Below are positions 7,189 to 15,366 of a DNA stretch of 56,045 nucleotides, piece after piece; position 1 is the stretch's first letter; each line of letters begins with the position of its first letter. The position numbers were made by a program, and so were the translations under genes. The notes under the pieces were generated by a model. The model searched no databases and had not been told where the DNA came from. It saw only the letters and a program-made list of their open reading frames with translations. Source of the stretch: a virus; the IMG/VR virus record IMGVR_UViG_3300036790_000795, positions 1 to 56,045 of that record. One strand, 5' to 3'.

Positions 7189-7677
7189 GTGATCGTCACA
7201 CAGGGACAGCACGATGCGAGAGAGGAGGTCACGACCCTTCTGCGCCGCGAGCTCCGCCAGGCCATCGCCGAACTAGAACTCTGCTCCCATGTGTCCGCGG
7301 TCAACCCGAGCCCATCAGGACGGGACGCTGGAACGGACATCGGCGGCAACAGACCATCTGGCGGTGTCGATGGCCGTGACGATCGCGTGCATGACCACAA
7401 GCTGAAGTCCGCCGAGCACTTCAAGCGCCGGGTCGCGAAAGCCCGCGCAGAGCAGACCCTACGAGCCATCCTGAAGGAGGCTCGTGAAGCACTGGAGGCT
7501 TGGCGCCGGCAGCCACCCCCAAAGGATGTCGGCCACCCGATGCCTGGCGACCATGACTGGAAGCGGTGGGTTGGAGAATCACAGCTGCCAGCAAGGGAGA
7601 TCGCCAGGAAGTGCAGTGTCTCGCGCGCGTACGTAGAAAAGGTGCGTAGGCAGTACGCCGACCGTATGGCGGCGTAG
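7189..7677 (+). CDS. Hypothetical protein with C-terminal helix-turn-helix
   Basis: 162 residues from GTG 7189, chosen because GAGGGGAG lies just upstream; an ATG at 7120 would place the coding sequence over the operator repeats. The N-terminal half has a helix (EEVTTLLRRELRQAIAELEL). The middle is Lys/Arg/Ala helical and the C-terminus is a homeodomain-like HTH (PAREIARKCSVSRAYVEKVR). Divergent from the leftward unit, so it may regulate it. Confidence 0.75.
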   Translation: MIVTQGQHDAREEVTTLLRRELRQAIAELELCSHVSAVNPSPSGRDAGTDIGGNRPSGGVDGRDDRVHDHKLKSAEHFKRRVAKARAEQTLRAILKEAREALEAWRRQPPPKDVGHPMPGDHDWKRWVGESQLPAREIARKCSVSRAYVEKVRRQYADRMAA

Positions 7678-7686
7678 GGTGGAACA

Positions 7687-7890
7687 ATGAAGACCTTGGA
7701 GGCAACTCTCGCTCGACTCGCGCGCCTGTACCGCAAGGAAGATGTGGATGGCCAGCCCCCCGGTGCGTTCGGGCAGTTCCGGGGAGCCTATGAAGATGCC
7801 GTTGCTTGCGGTGTGAGCGATGGGCGCATCTACGAGTTGACGGGCTATACGCGCGTCGAATTGGACGATCAGCTCGGCCCCGTCGAGTGA
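7687..7890 (+). CDS. Small hypothetical protein
   Basis: 67 residues. A helix (LEATLARLARLYRKEDV) is followed by an acidic HTH-like segment (AVACGVSDGRIYELTGYTRVELDDQLG). No family recognised. It starts 9 bases after the previous stop and overlaps the next gene by one base (TGATG). Confidence 0.72.
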   Translation: MKTLEATLARLARLYRKEDVDGQPPGAFGQFRGAYEDAVACGVSDGRIYELTGYTRVELDDQLGPVE

Positions 7891-8063
7891 TGGACCGCTT
7901 CGGTCGCGAGACGCTTGAGGAGTTCGCGGCTCGACTTGCCGGCGACGGCGAACGATTCAGCATCGCAAAAGCGAAGGCTGACTACGTGGAAGGCCGCATC
8001 GACTGCAATGAGATGGAGCGCCGAATCGAGGCGGCTTTGCATTCCATCCGCAGAGCGTGTTAA
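7890..8063 (+). CDS. SHOCT-like small protein
   Basis: 57 residues. The C-terminal half (KADYVEGRIDCNEMERRIEAALH) matches the pattern of short C-terminal (SHOCT/DUF1707-like) helical domains, which typically oligomerise or bind nucleic acid. Translationally coupled to the gene before it through TGATG. Confidence 0.72.
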   Translation: MDRFGRETLEEFAARLAGDGERFSIAKAKADYVEGRIDCNEMERRIEAALHSIRRAC

Positions 8064-8163
8064 TGTGCAACCACTCTGTAGGCTCGCTGGTGTTGTCGGT
8101 GTAGATGGTCTAGCGCACCGGCCTTGAAGATCCGGCGAGCCGCAGTCGTTCTAGGGGGTTTGG

Positions 8164-8319
8164 ATGCTCAACACGGCGGCGCTCGCCTTCCTCATTGGCG
8201 TATGCGTGGTGGGGGCTATCGCTTTGGGTTGCCCGCGCCATCACTGCGTTCGCTGCGGCAAAGCCCGTGACGGACGCGTAGCTGGCGGCACCGTTCGCTG
8301 CGTGGACGCAGAGTCGTGA
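8164..8319 (+). CDS. Tiny membrane protein with Cys cluster
   Basis: 51 residues. One hydrophobic helix (LAFLIGVCVVGAIALG) is followed by HHCVRCGK and a third Cys (VRC). AGGGGG lies upstream of the ATG, and the TGA overlaps the GTG of the next gene by 4 bases, both arguing that it is real despite its size. Likely membrane-anchored with a metal-binding tail. Confidence 0.6.
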   Translation: MLNTAALAFLIGVCVVGAIALGCPRHHCVRCGKARDGRVAGGTVRCVDAES

Positions 8320-8591
8320 CCGTCAAGCTCATCGAGCCACCGTTGCGTCGCGGCGACAGCTACATCATCGCGGTGGACGGCAAGCTCAGGTTCGTAGACC
8401 AGCTACGCGTCCACATTTGCCATGGCTACCAGAACGCGTGTGTCTGCACGGAGTGTCTGGAGCGCGCGAAGCACCTGGTCGACCCGCGAGTCGCGGCTGT
8501 CTGTGAGTGCGAGCACCCGATCCGCGACAGCGACACAGATGACTGCTGGAAGTGCGGCCACGCACTCCCACGACTTCAGGAGGCTGCATGA
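8316..8591 (+). CDS. Cys-rich zinc-binding hypothetical protein
   Basis: 91 residues, GTG start. A beta-rich N-terminus (RGDSYIIAVDGKLRFVD) precedes three Cys clusters: CVCTEC, CECEH and CWKCGHALP. The last is a typical zinc-ribbon half. Family unknown. Confidence 0.74.
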   Translation: MTVKLIEPPLRRGDSYIIAVDGKLRFVDQLRVHICHGYQNACVCTECLERAKHLVDPRVAAVCECEHPIRDSDTDDCWKCGHALPRLQEAA

Positions 8592-8692
8592 CTCTGGCTC
8601 GTAGATGGAAGCCAAGTAAGCCTGCTGCGAAGCGTACTCGTAAGCGCGAGATCCTCAAGGACCGCAAACAGCGCAAGAAGGCGAAGCGCTGA
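8588..8692 (+). CDS. 34-residue basic peptide
   Basis: Encodes 34 residues, about half of them Lys or Arg. ATGA overlap with the upstream gene and TGATG overlap with the downstream gene indicate translation as part of the operon. Ribosomal-protein-like or nucleic-acid-neutralising character; role unknown. Confidence 0.5.
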   Translation: MTLARRWKPSKPAAKRTRKREILKDRKQRKKAKR

Positions 8693-8922
8693 TGCCGCAT
8701 CCGCCTCCACGCCCGAAGATCCCAACAACACGCCACAAAGCGACGATCATGACCTGCGAAGGGTGGTGGTGGCGCTATGTGGTTCATCGCACGGCTGGTA
8801 TCGGCATCGTCGAAAACGGCGTCTCATGCCATCGCACCTTGAAGGGTGCTCGTCGTGCAGCTGAGCGCTGGTGCCGCAAGGATCGTGACAGTGGCGTGCT
8901 GATCGAGGAGATCACAGCATGA
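8692..8922 (+). CDS. Small Trp-rich hypothetical protein
   Basis: 76 residues. MTCEGWWWRYVVHR and GARRAAERWCRKDRDSG suggest a compact basic alpha/beta fold. Overlaps both neighbours by 1-4 bases. No family recognised. Confidence 0.68.
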   Translation: MPHPPPRPKIPTTRHKATIMTCEGWWWRYVVHRTAGIGIVENGVSCHRTLKGARRAAERWCRKDRDSGVLIEEITA

Positions 8923-9110
8923 GACTGCACCTCAACCTGACGCCGCCCGACTACGGTCGTAGACCACGATGGTTCAAGGTCTGGGCTGAGCGTGGACACT
9001 GGGAGAACGATGACTGGGTCGTACCGATCCGCGGCAAGCTGTGCTGGTGGTGGAAGCTCGCCTTGTATGGCCGCCTGTTGCGCTCGACACGGATCAGCTT
9101 CGAGCGATGA
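8919..9110 (+). CDS. Small hypothetical protein
   Basis: 63 residues, rich in Trp and basic residues (RPRWFKVWAERGHWENDDWVV; KLCWWWKLALYGRLLR). Overlaps both neighbours by 4 bases. The amphipathic C-terminus could be membrane-associated. No family recognised. Confidence 0.67.
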   Translation: MRLHLNLTPPDYGRRPRWFKVWAERGHWENDDWVVPIRGKLCWWWKLALYGRLLRSTRISFER

Positions 9111-9391
9111 GCAAAGCCACGAGCTACTTGCATCGCCGTTGGCGTGCCAGCGTCGTCTGCGTGGGGGGGATCGTCATCGCGAGCACCGCGCATCCGCTGC
9201 CGGTCTGGGCTTGTGCAGCGATTGGCGCCTTGTGCGGCTTGCTCATCCCAGATAGCCGACCTGACGCAAAGGAGTCGCCCGTGAAGTACTTCGCTGACAA
9301 CGCCAAGCCGGCATGTGTCGTCAAGATCGTTGGCTTGAGCGCCACGGAAGCACGCTCGCTCGTTGACCGCTGGATAGCGAAGCGCCAGTGA
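9107..9391 (+). CDS. Small membrane protein
   Basis: 94 residues. Two hydrophobic segments (ASVVCVGGIVIASTA; VWACAAIGALCGLLIP) form a probable hairpin, followed by a soluble tail. Its first codons (TGAGCAAAGCCACGA) are shared with the next gene, bases 9108-9122 versus 9389-9403. Confidence 0.68.
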   Translation: MSKATSYLHRRWRASVVCVGGIVIASTAHPLPVWACAAIGALCGLLIPDSRPDAKESPVKYFADNAKPACVVKIVGLSATEARSLVDRWIAKRQ

Positions 9392-9633
9392 GCAAAGCCA
9401 CGAACCGCACTCTGCGACGTCAGCTGGAGCGCAAGGCTAGACAGCGCGAACGAGACGAAGCGGAGACGAAGGCACGTCGAGCCGCTCGCAATACCCCGGG
9501 GGTAGGTCGTACTCTCGGGCCGCGAATCTTGACCGCCCGCGTCAACAATTCCCCCCCCCGGCTTTGCGTAAGCCGTCAGGTTGGCCCTCTCGGGGGGTGC
9601 TGGAGGGTGCCAATCCGGCCAGCGGTGGCGTGA
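9388..9633 (+). CDS. Small basic hypothetical protein containing a C9 tract
   Basis: 81 residues, GTG start. The first 37 residues are a Lys/Arg/Glu helix (RRQLERKARQRERDEAETKA). The remainder looks non-globular and is encoded across a run of nine C (9551-9559). A one-base indel there would end the protein about 20 residues earlier, so the true C-terminus is uncertain. Confidence 0.55.
   Translation: MSKATNRTLRRQLERKARQRERDEAETKARRAARNTPGVGRTLGPRILTARVNNSPPRLCVSRQVGPLGGCWRVPIRPAVA
9551..9559. repeat. C9 homopolymer tract
   Basis: Nine consecutive C bases within the last third of a small gene, followed 31 bases later by CTCGGGGGG. Just upstream of the HNH/terminase genes, where cos sites of HK97-like actinophages usually lie. 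Also a likely slippage or sequencing-error site. Confidence 0.8.
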
Positions 9634-9634
9634 C

Positions 9635-9928
9635 GTGCCTGGGCGGACGACGCTGGTTGGCTACGGCAACGCGCATCAGAAGTTGCGTAGGCGGTGGGCG
9701 TCGAAGGTCGCGAAAGGTGCCGTGTACTGCGCACGTTGTGGCGGCTGGATTGCGCCGGATGGGCAACCGTGCCCGCGGTGCGGGAAGCCGCGGTGCGGAT
9801 GGGATCTTGGTCATGACGACCGTGATCGGTCGCGCTACTCAGGGCCGGAGCACGCGTGTTGCAACAGGGCGACTTCGGGTCGCCGTGCGCGGCGTCGCAG
9901 TCGGCTTTTGCGGTCGGACAGGTGGTGA
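9635..9928 (+). CDS. HNH endonuclease
   Basis: 97 residues from GTG 9635 (a TTG at 9581 would add 18 residues). The core is GYGNAHQKLRRRWASKV, a zinc pair CARCGG, a second pair CPRCGKPRC, then WDLGHDDRDRSRY and GPEHACCNRA. That is the H-N-H nuclease signature of small HNH proteins encoded beside terminase in HK97-like phages. These nucleases assist cos cleavage and DNA packaging, and its place directly before the terminase genes fits that role. Confidence 0.85.
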   Translation: MPGRTTLVGYGNAHQKLRRRWASKVAKGAVYCARCGGWIAPDGQPCPRCGKPRCGWDLGHDDRDRSRYSGPEHACCNRATSGRRARRRSRLLRSDRW

Positions 9929-9931
9929 GCG

Positions 9932-10201
9932 GTGGCCGATGGGTGGAAACGTGTGGGGCGCCAGATCGAGGAGTTGCGCGGCGAGATCGCGGTGATCTAC
10001 CGTACGGAGGCTTCGGGCCGGCATCGGAAGGTCGTTGCGATCGAGTTCCCGCTGGAGCTCGTCGAGTCGATCGGCGACTGGTCTAATCCCGTGCAGCTCC
10101 GCTTCCGCGAGGTCGCGGATGGCATCTGGACCATGGACTCACGCACGCCTGAGGCGACACCGCTTCAGAGCATGGTTGCTCAGCGGGCTGCGAGGCAGTA
10201 A
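9932..10201 (+). CDS. Hypothetical protein between HNH and terminase
   Basis: 89 residues, GTG start. An N-terminal helix (RQIEELRGEIAVIYRTEASG) is followed by beta strands (VVAIEFPLELVESIGDW). The sequence is compact and globular but matches no family I recognise. Position suggests a packaging accessory. Confidence 0.75.
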   Translation: MADGWKRVGRQIEELRGEIAVIYRTEASGRHRKVVAIEFPLELVESIGDWSNPVQLRFREVADGIWTMDSRTPEATPLQSMVAQRAARQ

Positions 10202-10204
10202 GCG

Positions 10205-10849
10205 GTGGCTACGCGTAAGGCTGCGCCTAAGCGCCCGGCGTCGAATCGCCGTGTCGATCTAGGCGCGCTTGGCGCACGTGTGCTGAGTGTCTTCGATCGG
10301 CGGGTGCTCATCGTGATGCCGGCCGATGAGGCGAGCGAGCTTTTCACGGAGCCGCTCGGAGAGTGTGGCCACCAGCATGCGCTCGAAGGCGCTGAACGAG
10401 AGGTCGCTGCGCTCGCAGAGCGCGACTCGGCGCTCGCGGAGTCAGCGCTGGCCGGTGCGATGTTGACGATGGCCTACGAGCTGGCGAACCCTTACAACTC
10501 GGCGACATCGAAGTCGATGTGCGCGAAAGCGCTCCAGGACGCGCTGAAAGAACTGCGCGAACTCGCGCCGCCCGAAGCGAAGACGGACGGTGTCGATGAA
10601 ATCAATGCTCGCCGAGAGGCCCGCCTTGCTGCTTGGCAGTCAGACGCCGAGGATCTTCACGGCACCAGCGTTCGCGAGGTCGACGGGGCCGGAAGTGATC
10701 GACCTCGCAAGAATGGCCGGTCTCGATCTCGACCCGTGGCAGCGTCAGCATCTGACGGCGGCGCTCGGCGAAAGCAGCCCGGGAAGGTGGGCGGCGCTCG
10801 AGGTCGGGGAGGTCGCCCCAAGGCAGAACGGCAAGAACGGGGAGCTTGA
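10205..10849 (+). CDS. Terminase small subunit (putative)
   Basis: 214 residues, GTG start. Residues about 85-150 (LAGAMLTMAYELANPYNS...KALQDALKELRELAP) match the helical core of actinophage small terminases, which bind the packaging site and recruit the large subunit. The reading frame runs on for 260 bases inside the large-terminase gene. That C-terminal extension is Arg/Gly/Lys-rich and disordered, suitable for DNA contact, but unusually long for an overlap. Confidence 0.72.
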   Translation: MATRKAAPKRPASNRRVDLGALGARVLSVFDRRVLIVMPADEASELFTEPLGECGHQHALEGAEREVAALAERDSALAESALAGAMLTMAYELANPYNSATSKSMCAKALQDALKELRELAPPEAKTDGVDEINARREARLAAWQSDAEDLHGTSVREVDGAGSDRPRKNGRSRSRPVAASASDGGARRKQPGKVGGARGRGGRPKAERQERGA

Positions 10850-12203
10850 GGCACGGCAGCTCGGCGGACTCTTCACCCTCGAAGAGCCGCTGCAGATCCA
10901 CTCGGCGCACATGGCCGACACATCGGTCGAGCAGTGCCTGCGGCTTGAGGGGCTAATCGAAGGGTGTCCCGATCTCTCGCGCCGTGTGAAGGGCATCAAG
11001 CATGGCAAGGGCGACGAGTGCATACAGCTGCACCGCAACCCGCGCACGGGTGTGGCTCCGAGGTTGAGGTTCCGCACACGTACCGGCGGTGGCGGCCGTG
11101 GCTTCAGCTGCGACACGCTGTATCTCGACGAGGCGATGATCTTGCCGGAGGCGTTCCACGGGACGCTGATGCCGGTCTTGTCGGCGAGGCCTAACGCGCA
11201 GCTCTGGTACACGGGCTCCGCGGTCGATCAGGAGATCCACGAACACGGGATGGTGCTCGCGCGCCTCCGTGTGCGAGGGATCGCGGGTGACGAGTCACTC
11301 GTCTACCTGGAGTACTCGCTTGCTGTCGAGACGCCTGACGATGTGACGCCGGAGATGGCAGCAGACCCGGAGAACTGGGCACGCACGAACCCGGCGCTCG
11401 GCACCAGGATCAAGGCCGAGTACGTCGCCAACGAGCAGAAATCGATGTCGGCACGCTCGTTCGCCGTTGAGCGGCTCGGCGTTGGCGACTGGCCTGACAC
11501 GAGCGAGGACGCTGGTCGCGTGATCTCTGACGTCGAGTGGAAAGCTCTCGCCTGCCGCGACGAAAACATGCGGCCGGATGGGCCACGGACGTTCGCGCTC
11601 GACGCGAACCCTGACCGGACGTGGGGTTCGATTGGCGTCTGCTCGCTGCGTCCCGATGACCTGTGGCAGATCGCGCTCGTCGTGCGGCGCCGCACGACGA
11701 GCTGGATGGTTGCTCGCTGCAAGGAGCTTGACCGGGAGTTTGCTGGCGCACGGTTCGCGCTTGACGTAAAAGGGCCAGCCTCGAACCTGATCGATTCTCT
11801 GAAGTCCGAGGACCTCGACGTTATCGAACTCGACGCCGCTGACTATGGACAGGCATGGAAGGACTTCTACGACGGTGTGATCGACGGCACAATCCGCTAC
11901 CCGTGGCCCCAGCCTGAGCTTGACGCGGCTGTCGCCGATGCGCGGAAGGCGCGTTTGGGTGACAGTTGGAAGTGGGATCGGCGCAGCCCGACGAGCGCGG
12001 ACATCACACCGCTCGTGGCTTGCACCCTCGCGCTTTGGGGCGCAAAAACGCCCATCGGCATCCCGCAGGTGTGGGACTTGAATGAGATCGCGGGGCACCT
12101 CCACAAAGACATCCGGGTCGAGCCGTCGAGGGCCGAGCCAGACGAACAGGCCGGGTTTGTGCCGTTGGAGATACCCGGCGGTCGCGGTGTCTTTCGTCCC
12201 TGA
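10590..12203 (+). CDS. terL: Terminase large subunit
   Basis: 537 residues, the packaging ATPase and nuclease. The Walker A motif is APRQNGKN near residues 76-83, and Walker B is TLYLDEAM near residues 177-184 with the catalytic Glu. The C-terminal RNase-H-like nuclease shows FALDANPD and FALDVKGPA as metal-binding Asp sites. The N-terminus (LLGSQTPRIFT) matches the usual start of these proteins. GTG 10590, ATG 10596 and ATG 10605 are all possible starts. Followed by portal, protease and capsid, the HK97 order. Confidence 0.95.
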   Translation: MSMKSMLAERPALLLGSQTPRIFTAPAFARSTGPEVIDLARMAGLDLDPWQRQHLTAALGESSPGRWAALEVGEVAPRQNGKNGELEARQLGGLFTLEEPLQIHSAHMADTSVEQCLRLEGLIEGCPDLSRRVKGIKHGKGDECIQLHRNPRTGVAPRLRFRTRTGGGGRGFSCDTLYLDEAMILPEAFHGTLMPVLSARPNAQLWYTGSAVDQEIHEHGMVLARLRVRGIAGDESLVYLEYSLAVETPDDVTPEMAADPENWARTNPALGTRIKAEYVANEQKSMSARSFAVERLGVGDWPDTSEDAGRVISDVEWKALACRDENMRPDGPRTFALDANPDRTWGSIGVCSLRPDDLWQIALVVRRRTTSWMVARCKELDREFAGARFALDVKGPASNLIDSLKSEDLDVIELDAADYGQAWKDFYDGVIDGTIRYPWPQPELDAAVADARKARLGDSWKWDRRSPTSADITPLVACTLALWGAKTPIGIPQVWDLNEIAGHLHKDIRVEPSRAEPDEQAGFVPLEIPGGRGVFRP

Positions 12204-12220
12204 GGGAAGGTAGGAGCACC

Positions 12221-12421
12221 GTGTTCAAGCGAAAGCGCAAAGTGCGCGTCTATGTGCAGGATGGCCCCACGATCGAGGGCATTCTCGCGTGCAGAACCCG
12301 GCATGCATACGTGATCTGGGCTCCCCGCGTGATACCCGGCGATGGTCTTGAGCCGATCGAGATGTCGGGGCATGTTGAGATTCCGCGGGAGCGCGTTCTT
12401 TACTACCAGGTCGTTGGCTGA
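12221..12421 (+). CDS. Small hypothetical protein
   Basis: 66 residues, GTG start with GGTAGGAG upstream. A beta-rich small protein: KVRVYVQDGPTIEGILACRT resembles an SH3-like or LSm-like barrel. Lies between large terminase and portal, a common place for small phage proteins of unknown role. Confidence 0.78.
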   Translation: MFKRKRKVRVYVQDGPTIEGILACRTRHAYVIWAPRVIPGDGLEPIEMSGHVEIPRERVLYYQVVG

Positions 12422-12423
12422 GC

Positions 12424-13743
12424 ATGTCGGCGAACCATGTGCTCGCCACGCAGGGCGGCAACAGGCGTCTCGGCGGTGTCGAGGATAGGTCGGCTGGCAT
12501 GTGGTCGTTGGGTTGGATCGACCCCGCCGCGATCCCTCCACCGGGACTCTTCAACCAGCAGCGGGCCGGCGTCATGGTCACCGAGCACACGCTATTGCAG
12601 GTCGATGTCGTCTTCACCGCGCTGCGGATCATCAGCAACAACATCATCAAGCTCGGCAACCCGCGCAGCTACACCGAGGCGCTGAGCGACGACAACATCC
12701 CGTACCGCGTGTGGGAGGCGACTCAGCCGGAAGTGCTGACCGAAACCTGGGGTAGCCGCACGATGCAATGCACCGGCATGGACCGGACGGTGTGGAGCAT
12801 GGGGCTGCTCGGCGAGGCGTTCTGGTATGTGCTGGCACGTGACCGGCTGCAGTACCCCGCGGTCCTTGAGGTGCTTCACCCGGCGTTCATGGAGGTCAAG
12901 GCCAACAAGCTCACCGGCGAACCGGAATACATCTACGGGACCGGCCAGGATAGGCGCACGCTCGACCCAGAGGATGTCGTTCATATCCCGCTGAAGTCAT
13001 TGCCGGGCGCGCGCCGTGCTCTCTCCCCGATCGAGTACGCGGGCGTTGCTGGAGCGCTTGCGATGGCAGCATACGAGTTCGGTTCGGCGTGGTTTTCGCA
13101 GGGCGCATCACCATCGTTTCTGCTGACGACCGAGGCGAAGCTCGGACAGGCCGAGGTGGAACGTATCGCCGAAAAGTTCATGGCCGGCCACGCCGGCCTG
13201 CCGAACTCACATCTCCCCCTAGTGCTCGACAACGGGCTGAAGGCCGAGAAGGTGATGACGAGCCCAGACGAGGCTCAGTATCTGAACACGCTGGAGTACG
13301 CCCGATCGGTGATCTTCTCTTGGTTTGGGATTGAATTCGCTTACAGCAACGCCCTTCAGCGCTCAACTCCGCCCGCTCCGGGCTCGTTGCAGGAGGAGTC
13401 GATGCGGTTCCTGCAGCACACGCTCAGCGGCTATCTCGTGCCGTTGGAGGAGACGTTCTCGCGGCTGCTCCCCAAGGGCAAGCAGGCTGCGTTTGATGAG
13501 GGGAAGCTGGCGCGGCCGAATGCGCAGGCGCTTTCGGAAGAAATCCAGGCGCTTCGCGGCTCGCAGGTCGGCTCGATCAATGATCTGCGCACGCGGAGGC
13601 TTGGTTGGGCACCGGTACCGGGTGGCGACGACGTGCTGGCACCCCTGGCGTCGAACACCGCGCCAGGCCAGATGGCCGGTGGTGGCGCCGGTAGTACCGA
13701 AGATGACGACGAGGATGACGACGACCCAAGCGGAGGTAAGTGA
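12424..13743 (+). CDS. HK97-family portal protein
   Basis: 439 residues. The clip/stem/wing organisation is visible through VDVVFTALRIISNNIIKL, GLLGEAFWYVLARD, VVHIPLKSLPGARRALSPIEY and the long helix region near residues 200-310. The C-terminus is a very acidic tail (about residues 418-435), seen in many portals and possibly contacting the scaffold/protease. It forms the dodecameric DNA channel and neck platform. ATG lies 3 bases after the previous stop. Confidence 0.93.
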   Translation: MSANHVLATQGGNRRLGGVEDRSAGMWSLGWIDPAAIPPPGLFNQQRAGVMVTEHTLLQVDVVFTALRIISNNIIKLGNPRSYTEALSDDNIPYRVWEATQPEVLTETWGSRTMQCTGMDRTVWSMGLLGEAFWYVLARDRLQYPAVLEVLHPAFMEVKANKLTGEPEYIYGTGQDRRTLDPEDVVHIPLKSLPGARRALSPIEYAGVAGALAMAAYEFGSAWFSQGASPSFLLTTEAKLGQAEVERIAEKFMAGHAGLPNSHLPLVLDNGLKAEKVMTSPDEAQYLNTLEYARSVIFSWFGIEFAYSNALQRSTPPAPGSLQEESMRFLQHTLSGYLVPLEETFSRLLPKGKQAAFDEGKLARPNAQALSEEIQALRGSQVGSINDLRTRRLGWAPVPGGDDVLAPLASNTAPGQMAGGGAGSTEDDDEDDDDPSGGK

Positions 13744-15257
13744 TGGACACGCATGAGGAGCGCATCGCTGCCTTCGAGGCTGAGTTGCGCGAGAAGTACA
13801 CCCAGAAGGATCGCGACGAAATGGCGAAGAACAAACACGCGATGCCTGACGGCTCCTTCCCGATCGAGGATAAGGAGGACGTCGAAAAAGCTATCAAAGC
13901 CGTCGGGATGGGCGATGCTTCCCACGACACGATCCGCAAGCACATCATCGTGCGGGCGAAGGCACTTGGCTGCAGCGACCTGATCCCGGATTCATGGGGC
14001 GCGGACGGCTCGCTGAAGGAGGGTCGCGACACTGCTCCCGAGGATGTCGAGGAGCGCGCCGAATGCCCGACATGCAAAGGTACCGGCAAGATCCTCGAAG
14101 GCAACCGCAAGTGCCCAGACTGCGCTGGCACCGGCGTGGCCGAGGAGCGTGCGCAGCCAACGGCCGAGGACTACAGCATCTCCAAAGGCCTCGCGGAAAC
14201 GAAGATGATGCTCGCCGCAGTCAAGGCCAAGCAGCTCGCCGACCCGGACTACAAGACTGACCCCGACGATCAGGCCGTGATGTCCGCGATCGAAAAAGCG
14301 GAGAGCGCGCTCGACAAGGCGATCGTGGCGCAGTCAAAGGACGGTCACGAGGATACCCCGGAGGCGCGTATGGGGCATCGGCGTAAGCCTCGCCATCGTG
14401 CCGTTCCGCTGTTGCCGGAGGTCAGGTTCTACAACGGCACCGTCGTTGAGATACGCAAGCAGGCTGACACGGACAAGATCGTGATCTCCGGTACCCCGAT
14501 CGTCTACGACACGCCATATGTCGTCAGGGACGCGTTTGGTGAATTCGAGGAGAGGATGCGACCCGGTGTCGCCTCGGCGATTCTGCAGCGCGGCGTTGAT
14601 GTGCGATTCATGTTCAACCATGACGGGTTGCCGCTCGCACGGACAGGCGCGGGCACGATGAAGCTGACGGACACTTCAGCTGCGCTGCGGATGACCGCGA
14701 CGTTGGACGCTCGCCAGCAGATCGCCAACGATCTGATGATCGCGATCGAACGTGGCGATGTCGCAGAAATGAGCTCCGGCTTCATCGTCGCACGAGACGA
14801 GTGGGACGAGCAGATGGAGCATCGGGAAGTGCTGCAGCTCGCTGACCTGCTCGATGTGTCCGCCGTGACGTTCCCTGCGTCGCCGACGACGAGCGTCGAG
14901 ATTGCGAAGCGAATGGCTTATGCGATGCCGGAGGAATCCCGTGCGCGCATGCGCAAGTTGTATGCGGATGTCCGCGCTGGCAAGGTTCTTTCCCAGGGCA
15001 ATCAGGACAAGCTCGTGTCCGCGGTGAAGGCGTTGCATGAGGTTCTTGGCGGCGCGGGCTTCGACCCGAATGACCTGATCGAGGATGCCGTTGACGACGA
15101 CGCCAGTGACGGCGGGGATGCTACGGGCGCACAGGACGGCCCCGAGGGATTCGCGGACGGCACCCGCTCACAAGCTGACGATGATCCGGGTGAGCCGGTT
15201 CGTGCGTCGAGGCTCGCGAAGATGAGCCTCGAGCTCGCGGTGCGCAAGCGCCGCTAA
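13740..15257 (+). CDS. Prohead protease with DUF6582-like and DnaJ-type zinc N-terminus
   Basis: 505 residues. Residues about 20-85 (KNKHAMPDGSFPIEDKEDVE ...) match the DUF6582 pattern. Residues 109-132 hold two CxxCxGxG repeats (CPTCKGTG, CPDCAGTG), the zinc finger of DnaJ. From about residue 215 comes an S78 prohead protease: catalytic His in FMFNHDG (about H294), catalytic Ser in MSSGF (about S345) and the substrate-channel motif SAVTFPASPTTSVEI. The C-terminal acidic region probably acts as scaffold. Processes the capsid delta domain. The zinc module is the unusual part. Confidence 0.9.
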   Translation: MMDTHEERIAAFEAELREKYTQKDRDEMAKNKHAMPDGSFPIEDKEDVEKAIKAVGMGDASHDTIRKHIIVRAKALGCSDLIPDSWGADGSLKEGRDTAPEDVEERAECPTCKGTGKILEGNRKCPDCAGTGVAEERAQPTAEDYSISKGLAETKMMLAAVKAKQLADPDYKTDPDDQAVMSAIEKAESALDKAIVAQSKDGHEDTPEARMGHRRKPRHRAVPLLPEVRFYNGTVVEIRKQADTDKIVISGTPIVYDTPYVVRDAFGEFEERMRPGVASAILQRGVDVRFMFNHDGLPLARTGAGTMKLTDTSAALRMTATLDARQQIANDLMIAIERGDVAEMSSGFIVARDEWDEQMEHREVLQLADLLDVSAVTFPASPTTSVEIAKRMAYAMPEESRARMRKLYADVRAGKVLSQGNQDKLVSAVKALHEVLGGAGFDPNDLIEDAVDDDASDGGDATGAQDGPEGFADGTRSQADDDPGEPVRASRLAKMSLELAVRKRR

Positions 15258-15366
15258 CCCAATCTTGCATCTCACCACGTAGTACCGCTCTGCGCGGCTC
15301 AGTGACGGTCCGGGAACCCCGACGAGGGAAGTACCGCGGCACGCGCTCAGCAGGGGTCAGGGAGAC

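Noticed and set aside
8092-8158. tRNA-like stretch with a D-arm-like GTGTAGATGGTCTAGCGC and an anticodon-arm-like CCGG...CCGG
   Set aside because: The anticodon loop would be 10 bases long, no TTCGA-type T loop follows, and the ends do not form an acceptor stem. At most a degraded remnant.
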